A stretch of DNA of 64,000 nt from Thermoplasma sp. (GCF_008709555.1 NZ_VYIJ01000003.1:73567-137566), one strand, 5' to 3'; positions 54,234-63,446 are shown, counted from the first letter of the stretch. The notes: generated by a model not told the origin, from the sequence alone. Numbers and translations are program-made.

Positions 54234-54959
54234 TCATTTCATGATCAGGCCTTCAATTATTGACTTCAGCATTTCCGCATTCTTCGGAGCGTATCCGCCA
54301 TAATCATTGTTGAAATACACGTAAACGGTTTCAGGATTCAAGGCTATTATCCTGTGTGCCAGATCCATGAGATAGTCCTTGTCATAGTCTGTGGCGTATC
54401 CGTTCACATTTCCATGCAGCCTGACATATATGATTGAATCTTCCTTTAGCCACAGTGGGATCCTCTCTGAACTAACTGCAACGACGTGCAGATCGCTATT
54501 TTCAAGATCCAGTCTGGCAGCTTCAGAGAACCATGATCTGTTCCTGAATTCCACGGTATTGCAGAAATTATGATTTAAGGCATTGTCTATCAGTACGATG
54601 TTATCATGCGAATAACTGAATGAGGGCGGGAACTGATAGAGTATACAACCAAGTCTATTCCCGAGAGAGCTGACTACCTCATAGAATCTGGATATTTCAT
54701 CATCGCAGCCATTCAATCTTTTAATATGCGTAATTATGCGGTTCATCTTCACGCTGAAGATGAAGTTGTCAGGAGCGTTATTTGTCCAGGATTTCACCCT
54801 CTTCTTATCTGGAAACGAATAAAAGGACGAGTTGATCTCCACCGTCTCGAATTTTTCGCTGTAATACCTGAACCACTCCTTTCTGTTCATGCTTGATGGA
54901 TAGAATTTACCAGCCCAGTGAGGATAATACCATCCTGAACAGCCTATCCGGATCTGCAT
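54234..54959 (-). CDS. DUF72 family protein
   Basis: The protein has 241 residues from the ATG at 54959 and is a TIM-barrel-like DUF72 member: IRIGCSGWYYPHWAGKFYPS, FETVEINSSFYSFPDKK, FIFSVKMNRIITHIKRL, GCILYQFPPSFSYS, CNTVEFRNRSWF and YVYFNNDYGGYAPKNA. The conserved acidic and aromatic residues suggest an enzyme, but the reaction is unknown. It diverges from the phosphoesterase gene across about 60 bases. Confidence 0.85.
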   Translation of the reverse strand: MQIRIGCSGWYYPHWAGKFYPSSMNRKEWFRYYSEKFETVEINSSFYSFPDKKRVKSWTNNAPDNFIFSVKMNRIITHIKRLNGCDDEISRFYEVVSSLGNRLGCILYQFPPSFSYSHDNIVLIDNALNHNFCNTVEFRNRSWFSEAARLDLENSDLHVVAVSSERIPLWLKEDSIIYVRLHGNVNGYATDYDKDYLMDLAHRIIALNPETVYVYFNNDYGGYAPKNAEMLKSIIEGLIMK

Positions 54960-55018
54960 ATATACCACTATAAATACTAAATAGAAAATCTTTTAATAAT
55001 ATGGATGTATGAGACGTT

Positions 55019-55720
55019 ATGCGGCTCCTCATCCTTAGCGATGTTCATGCGAATATATTCCCCATAAAATATGTCCTTGAACACGAAAAATTTGACAAGA
55101 CGGTATTCTGCGGTGATGCTGTTGATTATGGCCCGGATCCATCTGAGACGATAGATATAATCAGAGAAAATGCTGACGTCATGGTATCCGGCAATCATGA
55201 CTATGCTGTAGCCTATTCTGTAGACTGCAAATGTGGGGAGGAGAACCACGATCTTTCAGTATATACGAGGGAGAACATCACTATGAAAAGACTTGGGAAA
55301 AATGATATTTCGTTTCTCAGATCCCTCAAAAGCAGGGAGGAGATACAGATTGATGGCGCGAAATTTCAGATAATGCATGCATCTCCACGGGACGAGCTTT
55401 ATGGCTATATGTACCCATGGTCTGTTCCAGATCATATGAAGAGTGCACTTGGTGCACCTCTGGAACCCGCCAATTATATAGTTGGGCACACGCATTATCA
55501 GTTCTCGCTGCGCTATGCCGGTAATTTCATATTGAACCCCGGATCCATAGGACAGCCAAGGGATGACCGCACACCTTCTTACGCAGTATACGATTCTGAG
55601 AATAACTCCGTGGAGCTCAAAAGGATTGATTACGATAGATCCCTGCTTAAGGAAAGGATCAGGTCTGTTATTAGGGATGAAACGGTGATTTTAAAACTCT
55701 ACAAGCTGTTCAATCTGTGA
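55019..55720 (+). CDS. Metallophosphoesterase, YfcE/MJ0936-like
   Basis: The 233-residue protein has all calcineurin-like motifs: ILSDVHANIF (DxH), FCGDAVDYGPDP (GDxxDxG), VSGNHDYAV (GNHD), MHASPRDELYG (His) and VGHTHYQFS (GHTH), with LNPGSIGQPRD. It binds two divalent metals and cleaves phosphomonoesters or diesters; the substrate is unknown. The length matches phosphodiesterases of the MJ0936 group with an extra C-terminal helix. Confidence 0.9.
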   Translation: MRLLILSDVHANIFPIKYVLEHEKFDKTVFCGDAVDYGPDPSETIDIIRENADVMVSGNHDYAVAYSVDCKCGEENHDLSVYTRENITMKRLGKNDISFLRSLKSREEIQIDGAKFQIMHASPRDELYGYMYPWSVPDHMKSALGAPLEPANYIVGHTHYQFSLRYAGNFILNPGSIGQPRDDRTPSYAVYDSENNSVELKRIDYDRSLLKERIRSVIRDETVILKLYKLFNL

Positions 55721-55798
55721 TGTTTTAGGGATTGCGTTTCGATCTCAGAAACCCATAAAAAAGAAGTACCAATTTGCAATGTATGTATTGATAATTTA

Positions 55799-56806
55799 AT
55801 GAAATGTGTAGTTTGTGGTAAGAATGAAGCGGTCGAACATGGGGTTTGCAGCCAGTGCCTCTATGACCGTGCAAATATTGAGAATATCGGGAATGTAAAT
55901 ATAGCCATATGCCCAAAATGCGGGTCCATAAGGATCGGGAAAAAATGGTACCGAGAGGACTATGCAGATCGTCTTTTGCCGCTGATAATGGATGAGATAA
56001 AATGCAGCGACCCCTCAGCAAAAATATCCGGTGATTCTAAAAGCATATATTTCGATGAGGCAAACAGAAACCTCGTCCTGAAGGTTAATATAGAGAGAGA
56101 GCACATGGAACCAAAGATGCAGACCGTCTCGGTTCCATATTCCGTCAATTACATCAGCTGTCCAACATGCAACAAAGTCACCGGTTCGTACTTTGAGGCA
56201 ACCATACAGCTGCGGACGGTTAGTACGAAGTACGATGATATGCTGTCTGATGTCCTAGATTCCATAGAAAAGATAATGGAAAAGCGCAGAAAGATGGATG
56301 CGTCATCGTTTATATCCAAGATAGAAAGAAAACCAGAGGGAATTGATATCTACCTCGGGAAGAAGGGTGACGGTGATCTAGTTTCTTCGTTCATACTCGA
56401 TCATTATTTTGCCACGCTCATAGTCTCTAAATCGCTGGCGGGTGTGAAGGAGGGTAGAAAATTCTTCAGGTTTACATATTCCCTTAGGATACTGGATGCA
56501 CCGGAAGGCGCAATAATATCGGTGGATAAGAAGAAATACATACTCACCGCGGTCAGAAATCGGCATATAGATGTCATAGATGTTGATACGGAGGAACGTG
56601 GAAGGATAAACAGAAACGTGTTTTTCTCGAACGATGGGAAGATATTGACAAAGGAACCTCAGGTAAAGAACTTCATCGTCATATCCAGGACAGAGGATGA
56701 AAGTCAGATAATGGACTCACAGACGTTCAAGATAATAACCATAAAGGGCCGCGCAGAGGGAAACGAAATAAGAGTATTCACATATGGAGGCAAATACTTC
56801 ATCTGA
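55799..56806 (+). CDS. nmd3: NMD3-related ribosome export/assembly protein
   Basis: The 335-residue protein begins with zinc knuckles CVVCGKNEAVEHGVCSQCL and ICPKCGSIRIGKKW, and has another CPTC in NYISCPTCNKVTGSYFEATIQLR, the typical NMD3 core. Eukaryotic NMD3 carries the 60S subunit out of the nucleus; the archaeal protein lacks the export tail and probably helps late large-subunit assembly. The ATG follows a short A/T-rich leader (GATAATTTA), so it is likely leaderless. Confidence 0.85.
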   Translation: MKCVVCGKNEAVEHGVCSQCLYDRANIENIGNVNIAICPKCGSIRIGKKWYREDYADRLLPLIMDEIKCSDPSAKISGDSKSIYFDEANRNLVLKVNIEREHMEPKMQTVSVPYSVNYISCPTCNKVTGSYFEATIQLRTVSTKYDDMLSDVLDSIEKIMEKRRKMDASSFISKIERKPEGIDIYLGKKGDGDLVSSFILDHYFATLIVSKSLAGVKEGRKFFRFTYSLRILDAPEGAIISVDKKKYILTAVRNRHIDVIDVDTEERGRINRNVFFSNDGKILTKEPQVKNFIVISRTEDESQIMDSQTFKIITIKGRAEGNEIRVFTYGGKYFI

Positions 56807-57324
56807 TCCCCTCAGCTTAAATTTTGGATCTATTGTATCAGATGATCTCTGCCTTCATGCTTTACGTGAGCTGCTCTTCAGTTGAAGCTTCGGATCTCAT
56901 TCCTGCTTCAACGACATGCAGGTGATACCATCATGGTTCAGGTACACCACCAGATGTATCTCCACAGGTATTGATTGTGCACCGGCCCTAATTAGCCATT
57001 TCGTATGTACTGCTTGGTTATCGCAGTACATGCACTTCTACCGGACTTCTTCATTATTTTTTCCATTGGACGAAGTTCGTGTATCTCAAGTCAGAAGGAG
57101 AGTTTCACTGCTTCTCCTCAACCCCTAACTTTTCTATAAATCGTTCAAGTGCCTTATATCCTCAGAGAGGCAATTCCATGAACAATGGAAATTCCAGAAC
57201 CTCCAAAGCTTTAGCGAGGAAATTATGTCAGATGTACTCCAATGTAATGCGTCCGTGTATCATGTAAGCATCGATCAAATGGAGGATACGCTAGACTACT
57301 AATACCCTGTGGTTATACTGTTAC
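56807..57324. other. 518-base gene-free stretch with mobile-element remnant
   Basis: Between nmd3 and arginine deiminase no intact gene is visible. Most of the stretch is the inverted copy of the decayed element described at 56862-57263. The last 60 bases hold the arginine deiminase promoter (GGTTATACTG near 57310, a weak TATA). Confidence 0.55.
56862..57263 (-). pseudogene. Decayed insertion-sequence remnant with TnpB-like tail, inverted copy
   Basis: Read on the minus strand, 57263-57104 encodes frame fragments such as GYKALERFIEKLGVEEKQ before a stop. The dispersed block GTTGAGGAGAAGCAGTGAAA with CTTGAGATACACGAACTTCG follows (57122-57070), then INTCGDTSGGVPEP and, shifted, HVVEAGMRSEAST, which resemble the Cys-Gly-Asp and VEAG ends of IS605/IS1341 TnpB proteins. 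Order and spacing match 2644-2888, including a shared CGATAACCA about 90 bases in. Several stops and shifts show it is dead. Confidence 0.5.
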
Positions 57325-58581
57325 ATGCGTTCTCGGGCTGAGTGGTATCCTCTCAAAGAGGTGATGATACACAGACCCTCCATTGAGATAGAATATGCAA
57401 TGCTTGCACCAAAGCCTTTTCTTTTTGAACGTGCGTTCAACGTTGGGAAAGCTATCAGGGAGCACCAGCGACTTGAGGAAATTCTGAAGACCGAAGGAGT
57501 CGTCGTCAAGCGCCTGGAGACCGAAATCATAGAAAATGCAGAAAGATCACGGGATTTCAGAGAAAAACTCATAGATTACATAACACAGAATGTCCACTTC
57601 TATGGAAAGGTCGATGAGGTCAAATACGCGATGCAGGAACTGAAAAAGAACCTGGAAAAGCTTGACAGTTCCACGATCTTTGATTACATGGTACTGGAAC
57701 CCTCGATAGATCTCAAAACTGACTATGAGAACAGAGCAGTGTATCCGACGGTATACTCCAACATTCCACTTGCAAATCTATATTTTATGCGGGATCAGCA
57801 GGCGGTGGCTGATAACGGCATAATAATAGGAAACATGAAGAGGGACCAGAGAAAAAAAGAGACGGAGATCACCGAGTTCCTGTTCAGAAACGCCATGGGT
57901 GTTTCGAATCTTTTCAAGATACCTCCAAATTCTCACTTTGAGGGTGGAGACTTCATGCCAGCTCGCGATTTCAGTCTGATCGGCGTTGGATTGAGAACTG
58001 ATATGAACGGTGCATTCTCCGCGATGCAATCTGGTATGATCACGACGGATGAGGTTGGAGTCGTAGAAAATCCAGCCTATGATTTTTCCAAGGAAGACAA
58101 TATGGTAAACATGCATCTTGATACATACTTCAATATAGCCGGTGATGGGATCGCCGTAACCTCCCAATATCTAGCGTCAAGGGCTAGGGTGACGGTCTAT
58201 GGGAAAGCTTCAAGTGGAAATTACGAGCGCATAACTGAAACAACGCTGCTGGAATACATAAGGTCTAAGGGATTCAACATAATCGACCTTAGCATACCTG
58301 AGCAGCTCGCGTATTCCTCAAATTTTCTCACCATAAGGGATCGGCGGATTGTGGCAGTGGACGTGAAGAGCGTCATAAACCGATTGATCTCTGACGGCGC
58401 ATTCGATCCCTCGACGGAGAATATAGTTAAACAGGAGCTACCCAAGATCAATGGCAACGTATTCCCGGAAAGGAAGGACGTCTTAGGCGCTGGAATTGAA
58501 TACGTCAACGCCGAGCTTATAGAACTTACCGGAGGTTATGGGGGAGCACACTGCATGACCGCCACACTGGATAGGCAGTGA
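57325..58581 (+). CDS. arcA: Arginine deiminase
   Basis: The 418-residue protein has the guanidino-modifying fold: AEWYPLKEVMIHRPSIE at the start, NLYFMRDQQAVADNG (catalytic Asp region), PPNSHFEGGDFMPA (His and Glu) and the C-terminal GGYGGAHCMTATL with nucleophile Cys410. It turns arginine into citrulline and ammonia. arcB and arcC do not follow, so the fate of citrulline is not clear here; ammonia release could also counter acid. A T-rich terminator follows. Confidence 0.9.
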   Translation: MRSRAEWYPLKEVMIHRPSIEIEYAMLAPKPFLFERAFNVGKAIREHQRLEEILKTEGVVVKRLETEIIENAERSRDFREKLIDYITQNVHFYGKVDEVKYAMQELKKNLEKLDSSTIFDYMVLEPSIDLKTDYENRAVYPTVYSNIPLANLYFMRDQQAVADNGIIIGNMKRDQRKKETEITEFLFRNAMGVSNLFKIPPNSHFEGGDFMPARDFSLIGVGLRTDMNGAFSAMQSGMITTDEVGVVENPAYDFSKEDNMVNMHLDTYFNIAGDGIAVTSQYLASRARVTVYGKASSGNYERITETTLLEYIRSKGFNIIDLSIPEQLAYSSNFLTIRDRRIVAVDVKSVINRLISDGAFDPSTENIVKQELPKINGNVFPERKDVLGAGIEYVNAELIELTGGYGGAHCMTATLDRQ

Positions 58582-58584
58582 TAA

Positions 58585-58617
58585 CTCGCCTTTTTCATTT
58601 TTCAAACGTTTTTCAAA
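58585..58617 (+). terminator. T-rich terminator after arginine deiminase
   Basis: Three T5 runs (CCTTTTTCA, ATTTTTC, GTTTTTC) follow the stop codon within 35 bases, an archaeal-type oligo-T terminator. Confidence 0.5.
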
Positions 58618-58711
58618 TGCGACAACGGTAAGAATATCACCATAATGGCAGCGCGATAATTTTATCACCTTAAAGATACACCGGTGATTGTTGGAGTGTG
58701 ATTTTCGGTCA

Positions 58712-59332
58712 TCAGGAAGATTGAACATTGCCCATATTTTTGGTGGTCCAGCTTAAGATATAGACTATCACAGCGACATCTATCACGCATATACCAAAGA
58801 TCTCGCTTTCAGCAACAGAACCCCATTTTACAAGATACTCAACGATCCATGACAGGGCAAGCATTGCGAGAATGGCAGTGCCAGTCCCATATTTTCGAAG
58901 TATTATTCTTGAAATGCCCAGCGTCGCAAATGATATTGTGGAAAGAATGAAGAACCAGATAGACACGAAATCATGTGGATATGTCCCCTCATGGTATATT
59001 CCGATCAAACATAGAAAAAGACCAGATATCATGAAGAAAGAAAAGCCAGTATTCTCCACCTTACTGCTGGAGTGTGCAATCCCAAGGGATGAGAACAGAG
59101 CTATGAGAAAACCTGTTATTATCATGCCACCGTTGTATACGAAGGGGAGAGCGGGCGCGGGATGGCCATTGTATAGCATGTTTCCTCCTCCCAGATCGCT
59201 GAGGGCATTGTGAGTAATGGAGAACCAAGGATTCAATAGGGCAGATACAAGTATCGTTATCCATGCAGATGCTATTGCAGCGGCTGCAGTGATAATCAAG
59301 GATACAGGAGGATTGCCATATTTGGTGGTCAT
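58712..59332 (-). CDS. DUF998 family membrane protein
   Basis: The 206-residue protein has six hydrophobic helices. After the first come NPWFSITHNALSDLGGG and PFVYNGGMIITGFLIALF, the DUF998 hallmarks; GIYHEGTYPHDFVSIWFFIL contains the third conserved stretch with His and Asp residues in the membrane. No function is known. It is downstream of tRNA-His on the same strand with its own upstream gap. Confidence 0.8.
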   Translation of the reverse strand: MTTKYGNPPVSLIITAAAAIASAWITILVSALLNPWFSITHNALSDLGGGNMLYNGHPAPALPFVYNGGMIITGFLIALFSSLGIAHSSSKVENTGFSFFMISGLFLCLIGIYHEGTYPHDFVSIWFFILSTISFATLGISRIILRKYGTGTAILAMLALSWIVEYLVKWGSVAESEIFGICVIDVAVIVYILSWTTKNMGNVQSS

Positions 59333-59394
59333 ATCTTATCACATACAAAAATCACTAAATAAAGCATTCCTCTGGAATGAACATGTCAGAACAG

Positions 59395-59467
59395 GGCCGG
59401 GACCGGGAATCGAACCCGGGTCCGGGGATCCACAGTCCCCAAGGATATCCACTACCCCACCCCGGCC
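59395..59467 (-). tRNA. tRNA-His (GTG)
   Basis: On the minus strand the acceptor GCCGGGG pairs with TCCCGGC (one G-T), and an encoded extra G (59467) faces the C at 59395, the G-1:C73 identity pair of tRNA-His. Anticodon stem GGGGA/TCCCC closes the loop CTGTGGA with anticodon GTG (59433-59431). T arm contains GGTTCGATTCCC. No intron or CCA. Confidence 0.95.
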
Positions 59468-59611
59468 ATATGTAGGAAACAGCAAACTGGGAATCGTAAT
59501 ATTCTGGCGATTGATAAGCTTTTCCTTGTTTTCCACATCTGTGAACGTTATGGTGTTGGAAAATTCAGCATAATATGCTCATGGTTAATTATCAAAAATC
59601 AATTGCTGGTT

Positions 59612-60379
59612 ATGTCATTGATACTCTTACTGCTGCTAATTGGAATCAGCGTTGGCGCTCTTACCGGGATAACGGGGAGCAGCGGGGTGCTCATCGTGGT
59701 TCCGGCACTCAGCATCATGGGCCTTAGCTTTCAGGATTCTGTGGGAAATAGCCTGCTGGTGGATGTCATAACAACCTCAACTGTGATATATGTCTATTTC
59801 CGGAATAAAAATATAGACGTAGCTCCAGCGGTGATAATGGGCATTGGTGCTCTCATAGGTACTCAGATAGGAATAAGAATTGCAATAAGCGTGTCAGAGA
59901 AACCGCTGGAGATAGCATTCGCCATACTGACTGTCATTCTCGCAGTTCAGATGTTCAGGAGATCTCGGGGGCATGGGATAAGGACAGGCCCCTAGCATGA
60001 GAACAGGAGAGGCAAATGGATCTTCGCGTTTCTTCTCAGTATACCGGTTGGCATACTCACCGGAACGCTTGGAACAAGTGGTGGTATAATGTTCATAGGC
60101 ATACTCATGCTCTTGTTTTCGCTCAGCGCACAGAAGATGGTGGGAACTGCAACACTTGCAATGATATTCTCTGCATTCAGTGGATCCGCGGGCTATCTGA
60201 TCGTTGGGAGAATATCCCTATTAGATGCGGCAGTGATAGGTGCTGTTTCCCTGGTATCTGGCTACCTATTCTCTATAACGGCAAACAGGATCAGGGAGAG
60301 AACGGTTTATGCGGCCATAGGTTCAATATTCGTCGTTGTCGTTATAGTGGAATCCCTGAAGATAATCGGTATTGTCTGA
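59612..60379 (+). pseudogene. TSUP (TauE/SafE) anion transporter interrupted by in-frame TAG
   Basis: The frame from the ATG at 59612 (TTG at 59603 possible) to 60379 encodes about 255 residues, the family length, with an in-frame TAG at 59993-59995. The first half has four helices and the repeat ISVGALTGITGSSGVLIVVPAL; the second repeats it as IPVGILTGTLGTSGGIMFIGIL and adds four helices. The stop sits in the cytoplasmic loop between the two repeats (RTGP-stop-HENRRGK). No in-frame start precedes the first helix of the second half; the next ATG is 60089. TSUP proteins move sulfite, sulfonates or other anions. Dead gene, or a sequence error. Confidence 0.75.
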
Positions 60380-60465
60380 ACGAGGTCTGCACAGAGATTA
60401 TTTCTTATCAAAAGATGACAAAATTCAGAATCGGATCTTAAAAATATATTTTGATATGGGTTCAA

Positions 60466-61425
60466 TCATTTCCTTGAGATGGAATCAGAGTACATCGATA
60501 GCGCAGCCTTACAGCCATCGCCCACAGCTGACGCAATCTGAGCAAAATTTCCTGAGGTTACATCGCCGGCCGCGTATATGCCCGGAACGCTGGTTCTCTG
60601 TCTCGAGTCAACAATTATGTAACCTCTTTCATCAAGCTTCACGCCGCTGTCCTTCAAGAATGAGGTCTGCGGTATCAGACCGACGTATATGAAGACTCCA
60701 TCCGTCTCCACAAGCTTCTCCTCTCCAGTCGTTCTGTCCTTGTATTTTACACCTGTCACCTTTTTTCCGTCCCCTACGATCTCTGTAACCTGTGCGTTCA
60801 TTATGTATGGGATATTTCTCTTCTTTATCTCCTGGATGTAGGCATTCTCGCACATGTACTTCGGCATGTATTCTATTATGGTTACATTCTTGACGTATTC
60901 GCTCATGGATATTGCGGCTATGGCACCAGAGTTTCCGCCACCAATTGTTACCACACGCTTTCCCTTGAATAGGTATCCATCGCATGTGGAACAGTATGAG
61001 GTGCCCTTTCCAAAGTATTCTGATTCTCCCTTTACGCCAAGGTGCTTGTGTGTTGTTCCCGTTGTTATTACCACATATTTTGCGTGATAGACATCATCGC
61101 TGGTTTCAATATCGAAGCCTCTCTCGGTCTTCTTTATGGATCTGACCTCAACCCCTTCTCTTATCTTGGCATAGTTGGACGCATGGTCCGCAAATAGCTT
61201 TGCCAGATCGGAACCAACGATGCTTTTAAAACCAAGATAATTTTCCACCAATGGCGCCTCAGCGGTCAAACCACCCGCAACGTTTTTGTCGAGGATGACC
61301 ACACTGAAGCCAGACCTTGCCGCATAGACAGCAGCCGAAAAACCAGCTGCACCGGCACCAACGATGACAACATCAAAATCTCTCTCCTTCTCCTGTGATG
61401 ATACAGCATGCAGGTTAAACTCCAT
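60466..61425 (-). CDS. trxB: Thioredoxin reductase-like flavoprotein
   Basis: The 319-residue protein has the FAD site IVGAGAAGFSAAVYAA (Gly-rich loop 23-28), the redox-active YCSTCDGY (Cys145, Cys148), the second nucleotide loop IGGGNSGAIAA and IYAAGDVTS near the C-terminus. The HRRxxxR motif that holds the NADPH 2'-phosphate is replaced by IEYMPKYM, so cofactor use differs from E. coli TrxB. It corresponds to the Thermoplasma enzyme reported to use NADPH and NADH poorly. It reduces thioredoxin-like proteins in the cytoplasm. Confidence 0.95.
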   Translation of the reverse strand: MEFNLHAVSSQEKERDFDVVIVGAGAAGFSAAVYAARSGFSVVILDKNVAGGLTAEAPLVENYLGFKSIVGSDLAKLFADHASNYAKIREGVEVRSIKKTERGFDIETSDDVYHAKYVVITTGTTHKHLGVKGESEYFGKGTSYCSTCDGYLFKGKRVVTIGGGNSGAIAAISMSEYVKNVTIIEYMPKYMCENAYIQEIKKRNIPYIMNAQVTEIVGDGKKVTGVKYKDRTTGEEKLVETDGVFIYVGLIPQTSFLKDSGVKLDERGYIIVDSRQRTSVPGIYAAGDVTSGNFAQIASAVGDGCKAALSMYSDSISRK

Positions 61426-61737
61426 GGCATCTCTATTATTAATCGATTAAAAAGATTTACCATGCAGATATATGGTTACACAAGGGTTATGGGTTCGGTG
61501 GAAGCGGTAAAGCTAAATCGCTTCAGCAATTGGATACAGCGATTTGCCCCAATATAAGATTTTATATCTTTCTAAATTCAGTGCTGCGTGGAATAGATGC
61601 CCCTGGGGATCATTCACATCTATGGTATATACTCGTACGAACAGATCCCTCACGGAAAATGAAGATCTGAAGCTTAGCTGAAAAATAGATCATTTGAGAT
61701 CCACAACATGATAAAAGTAGCATAAGGCCGATAAGCT
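61426..61737. other. Gene-free stretch with degenerate repeat copy
   Basis: The 312 bases between the starts/ends of trxB and the flavoprotein gene hold the trxB promoter (CTTTTTAATCG near 61455-61445, minus), the repeat copy at 61491-61548, and an A/T-rich TTTTATATC near 61561-61569 with no gene behind it that I can support. Confidence 0.45.
61491..61548 (+). repeat. Dispersed degenerate repeat, copy 4
   Basis: GGTTCGGTGGAAGCGGTAAA resembles the GGTTTGATGGAAGCTGTAAA opening of the copies at 17566 and 2644; a later GATACAGCG parallels GATACACGG. One frame reads GSVEAVKLNRFS, comparable with MEAVKLSFG. The most diverged of the four copies. Confidence 0.35.
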
Positions 61738-62694
61738 TCAGATCAGTGATCGCACCGCTTTGACCAGGCTGAAATCTATGCCAAAATGCTTCATTTCTCT
61801 AGATATAGGGCCGGCATAGCGAAGATTTGAAGGCCTCAGAAGATTACCGGCCTGAACTCTTTCCACAAATTCTGAAAGCTGGTAATATGATGAAAATCTA
61901 TCTCTCAATTTCTTAGTGTAACTTCGGATGACCTCATCCGGATCCGATCCATGTGAAATCAAATCATATAGCAGTTCAGCCGATTCGATCGATGGCAAAA
62001 TACCCTCTCCTGTAAGCGGCGATACGGTGCCAACAGCTTCGCCTATGCCAACTATGTTTCCTCTTCTTGCGGACTCGAAAAGCGGCTTCATCCTTATCTT
62101 TCGTCCGGTTATCTTTATCCTTTCTTGTTGGTCTATCCTGTGCAGATCGTCGTATACCCTTGAACCCACACCCACATGGAAATGCCCCTTGTCAAGCGGA
62201 AACTCCCATAGGTATCCATTTCCTCTTTCAAGGAACAGAAAATAGAAGTCATCGTGTGAGGAACGATCGGTCAGATACTCTTTCGTATAATATGTGATAT
62301 CTCCAGGATCTCTTCCGAGATAGTATCTAGAGATACCGGTAGCATCCACAACGATATCAGCGTCTTGATCATTCTTCATCGCGATCCCTCCCATCAGATC
62401 CATCTGAAGCCGGTTTCTGTCGAAGGTGACAAGACCTGCGGAACGGAATTCAACACTCATTCCTCTCTCCCCAGCCAGAATTATACTCTCCGCATGATGA
62501 AAAACATACTCTTCAAAATCAACACCTATTTTCGACATGAACGGCTTCATAAGGTAAAGGTTGGTCGCATATGCACAGGGGATATAGAAATCAGGTCTCT
62601 TTATGTCAAATCCGCTTACATTAAAGCCACCTTGCCTTAACCTTTCGTAGAGATATAGTCCGGATATGCCCAGGCCCTTAATCGATATCCGCAT
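61738..62694 (-). CDS. Geranylgeranyl-reductase-family FAD oxidoreductase
   Basis: The 318-residue protein starts RISIKGLGISGLYLYERLRQGGF, a dinucleotide-binding fold whose GxGxxG is partly altered (GLGISG), then a GGR-type YLWEFPLDKGHFHVGVGS (YxWxFP motif) and IVGIGEAVGTVSPLTGEGI, the second FAD site. It is shorter than the main Thermoplasma geranylgeranyl reductase (about 400 residues), so it is a paralogue; it may saturate lipid or other polyprenyl chains. The substrate is not certain. Confidence 0.75.
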   Translation of the reverse strand: MRISIKGLGISGLYLYERLRQGGFNVSGFDIKRPDFYIPCAYATNLYLMKPFMSKIGVDFEEYVFHHAESIILAGERGMSVEFRSAGLVTFDRNRLQMDLMGGIAMKNDQDADIVVDATGISRYYLGRDPGDITYYTKEYLTDRSSHDDFYFLFLERGNGYLWEFPLDKGHFHVGVGSRVYDDLHRIDQQERIKITGRKIRMKPLFESARRGNIVGIGEAVGTVSPLTGEGILPSIESAELLYDLISHGSDPDEVIRSYTKKLRDRFSSYYQLSEFVERVQAGNLLRPSNLRYAGPISREMKHFGIDFSLVKAVRSLI

Positions 62695-63026
62695 ATGAAC
62701 ACCAGATCTTTTCTATACCGTTGATTATACGTTTCCTTGAACATTCACGATATATTTCAATTCTTGCTTTAAGATGCATATATATAGACTTGCCGAATGG
62801 TCTGATAATCCTGCTTCATGACAGCATGATCCAGGATATATATCGAATTTCAGCCGCCCATGAATTTCCATGGATGGAACTGCAACACTATATTTCGGTC
62901 ATGTTCGTATACAGAATGAGGTAAGCAGGACAAAATTTATAGAGATGTCATGTTCTTCGTGAGACTGTGAATGATTGTACAATAAGGTATTTTTATTATG
63001 CGGCATTTAGCTATCTTGTTTACATT
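62695..63026. other. 332-base stretch without a supported gene
   Basis: An excellent TATA-like GCATATATATAG (62778-62789) points right but no convincing gene follows; a 32-codon ATG frame at 62827 (starting MIQDIYRIS) is the only candidate and has no ribosome site. The right end contains AAGGTATTTTTATT (62981-62994), probably the promoter of the following gene. An unannotated small RNA from the first promoter is possible. Confidence 0.35.
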
Positions 63027-63446
63027 ATGGGCGAGAGGATGGAGGACCGTCTTGAGGATGCCAGCGTGATCCGGATAAAGCTCTCGAATGGTCTTAATTT
63101 TACGCTGGTAGGTGAGATAGCTTCCAATATGATCAGTGGAAGCGAGAAGACAAAGATCCCCCTATTAGAGTACATGAGGAGGTATACCAGATACAGGAAT
63201 ATTGAATACGCCGAAATTGTCAGGAGAGGAAAGGCCAAAACAACGCCCACCGAACCTTTTCAGATATCGATAGACATATTCTTCAACCCACATATCTGTT
63301 ATGGGGTAAGGAACCATATACGCATCTCGGGGAAGGAGGCGGAAAGAATAATTCAGGAAGCGACCAAGAAAAATATGACAGTGGAAGAATATCTTAAAGG
63401 CCCGGAATCTCCATATATTGGTGTTGAGGAGGTCACTGTAGCCTGA
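63027..63446 (+). CDS. Uncharacterised 139-residue protein
   Basis: I do not recognise the family. From the ATG at 63027 the protein is soluble and mixed alpha/beta: an early beta pair (VIRIKLSNGLNFTLVGEIAS), a basic middle (YMRRYTRYRNIEYAEIVRRGK), a possible strand QISIDIFFNPHIC and a C-terminal helix GKEAERIIQEATKKN. The basic middle may bind nucleic acid, which is only a guess. An upstream extension to 62967 passes through promoter-like sequence. Its 3' end overlaps the convergent Lrp gene by 14 bases. Confidence 0.6.
   Translation: MGERMEDRLEDASVIRIKLSNGLNFTLVGEIASNMISGSEKTKIPLLEYMRRYTRYRNIEYAEIVRRGKAKTTPTEPFQISIDIFFNPHICYGVRNHIRISGKEAERIIQEATKKNMTVEEYLKGPESPYIGVEEVTVA

Noticed and set aside
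59993..59995. TAG in the TSUP gene as pyrrolysine
   Set aside because: Some Thermoplasmata relatives use pyrrolysine, but only with methylamine methyltransferases and pyl genes; a loop residue in a transporter gives no reason for it.
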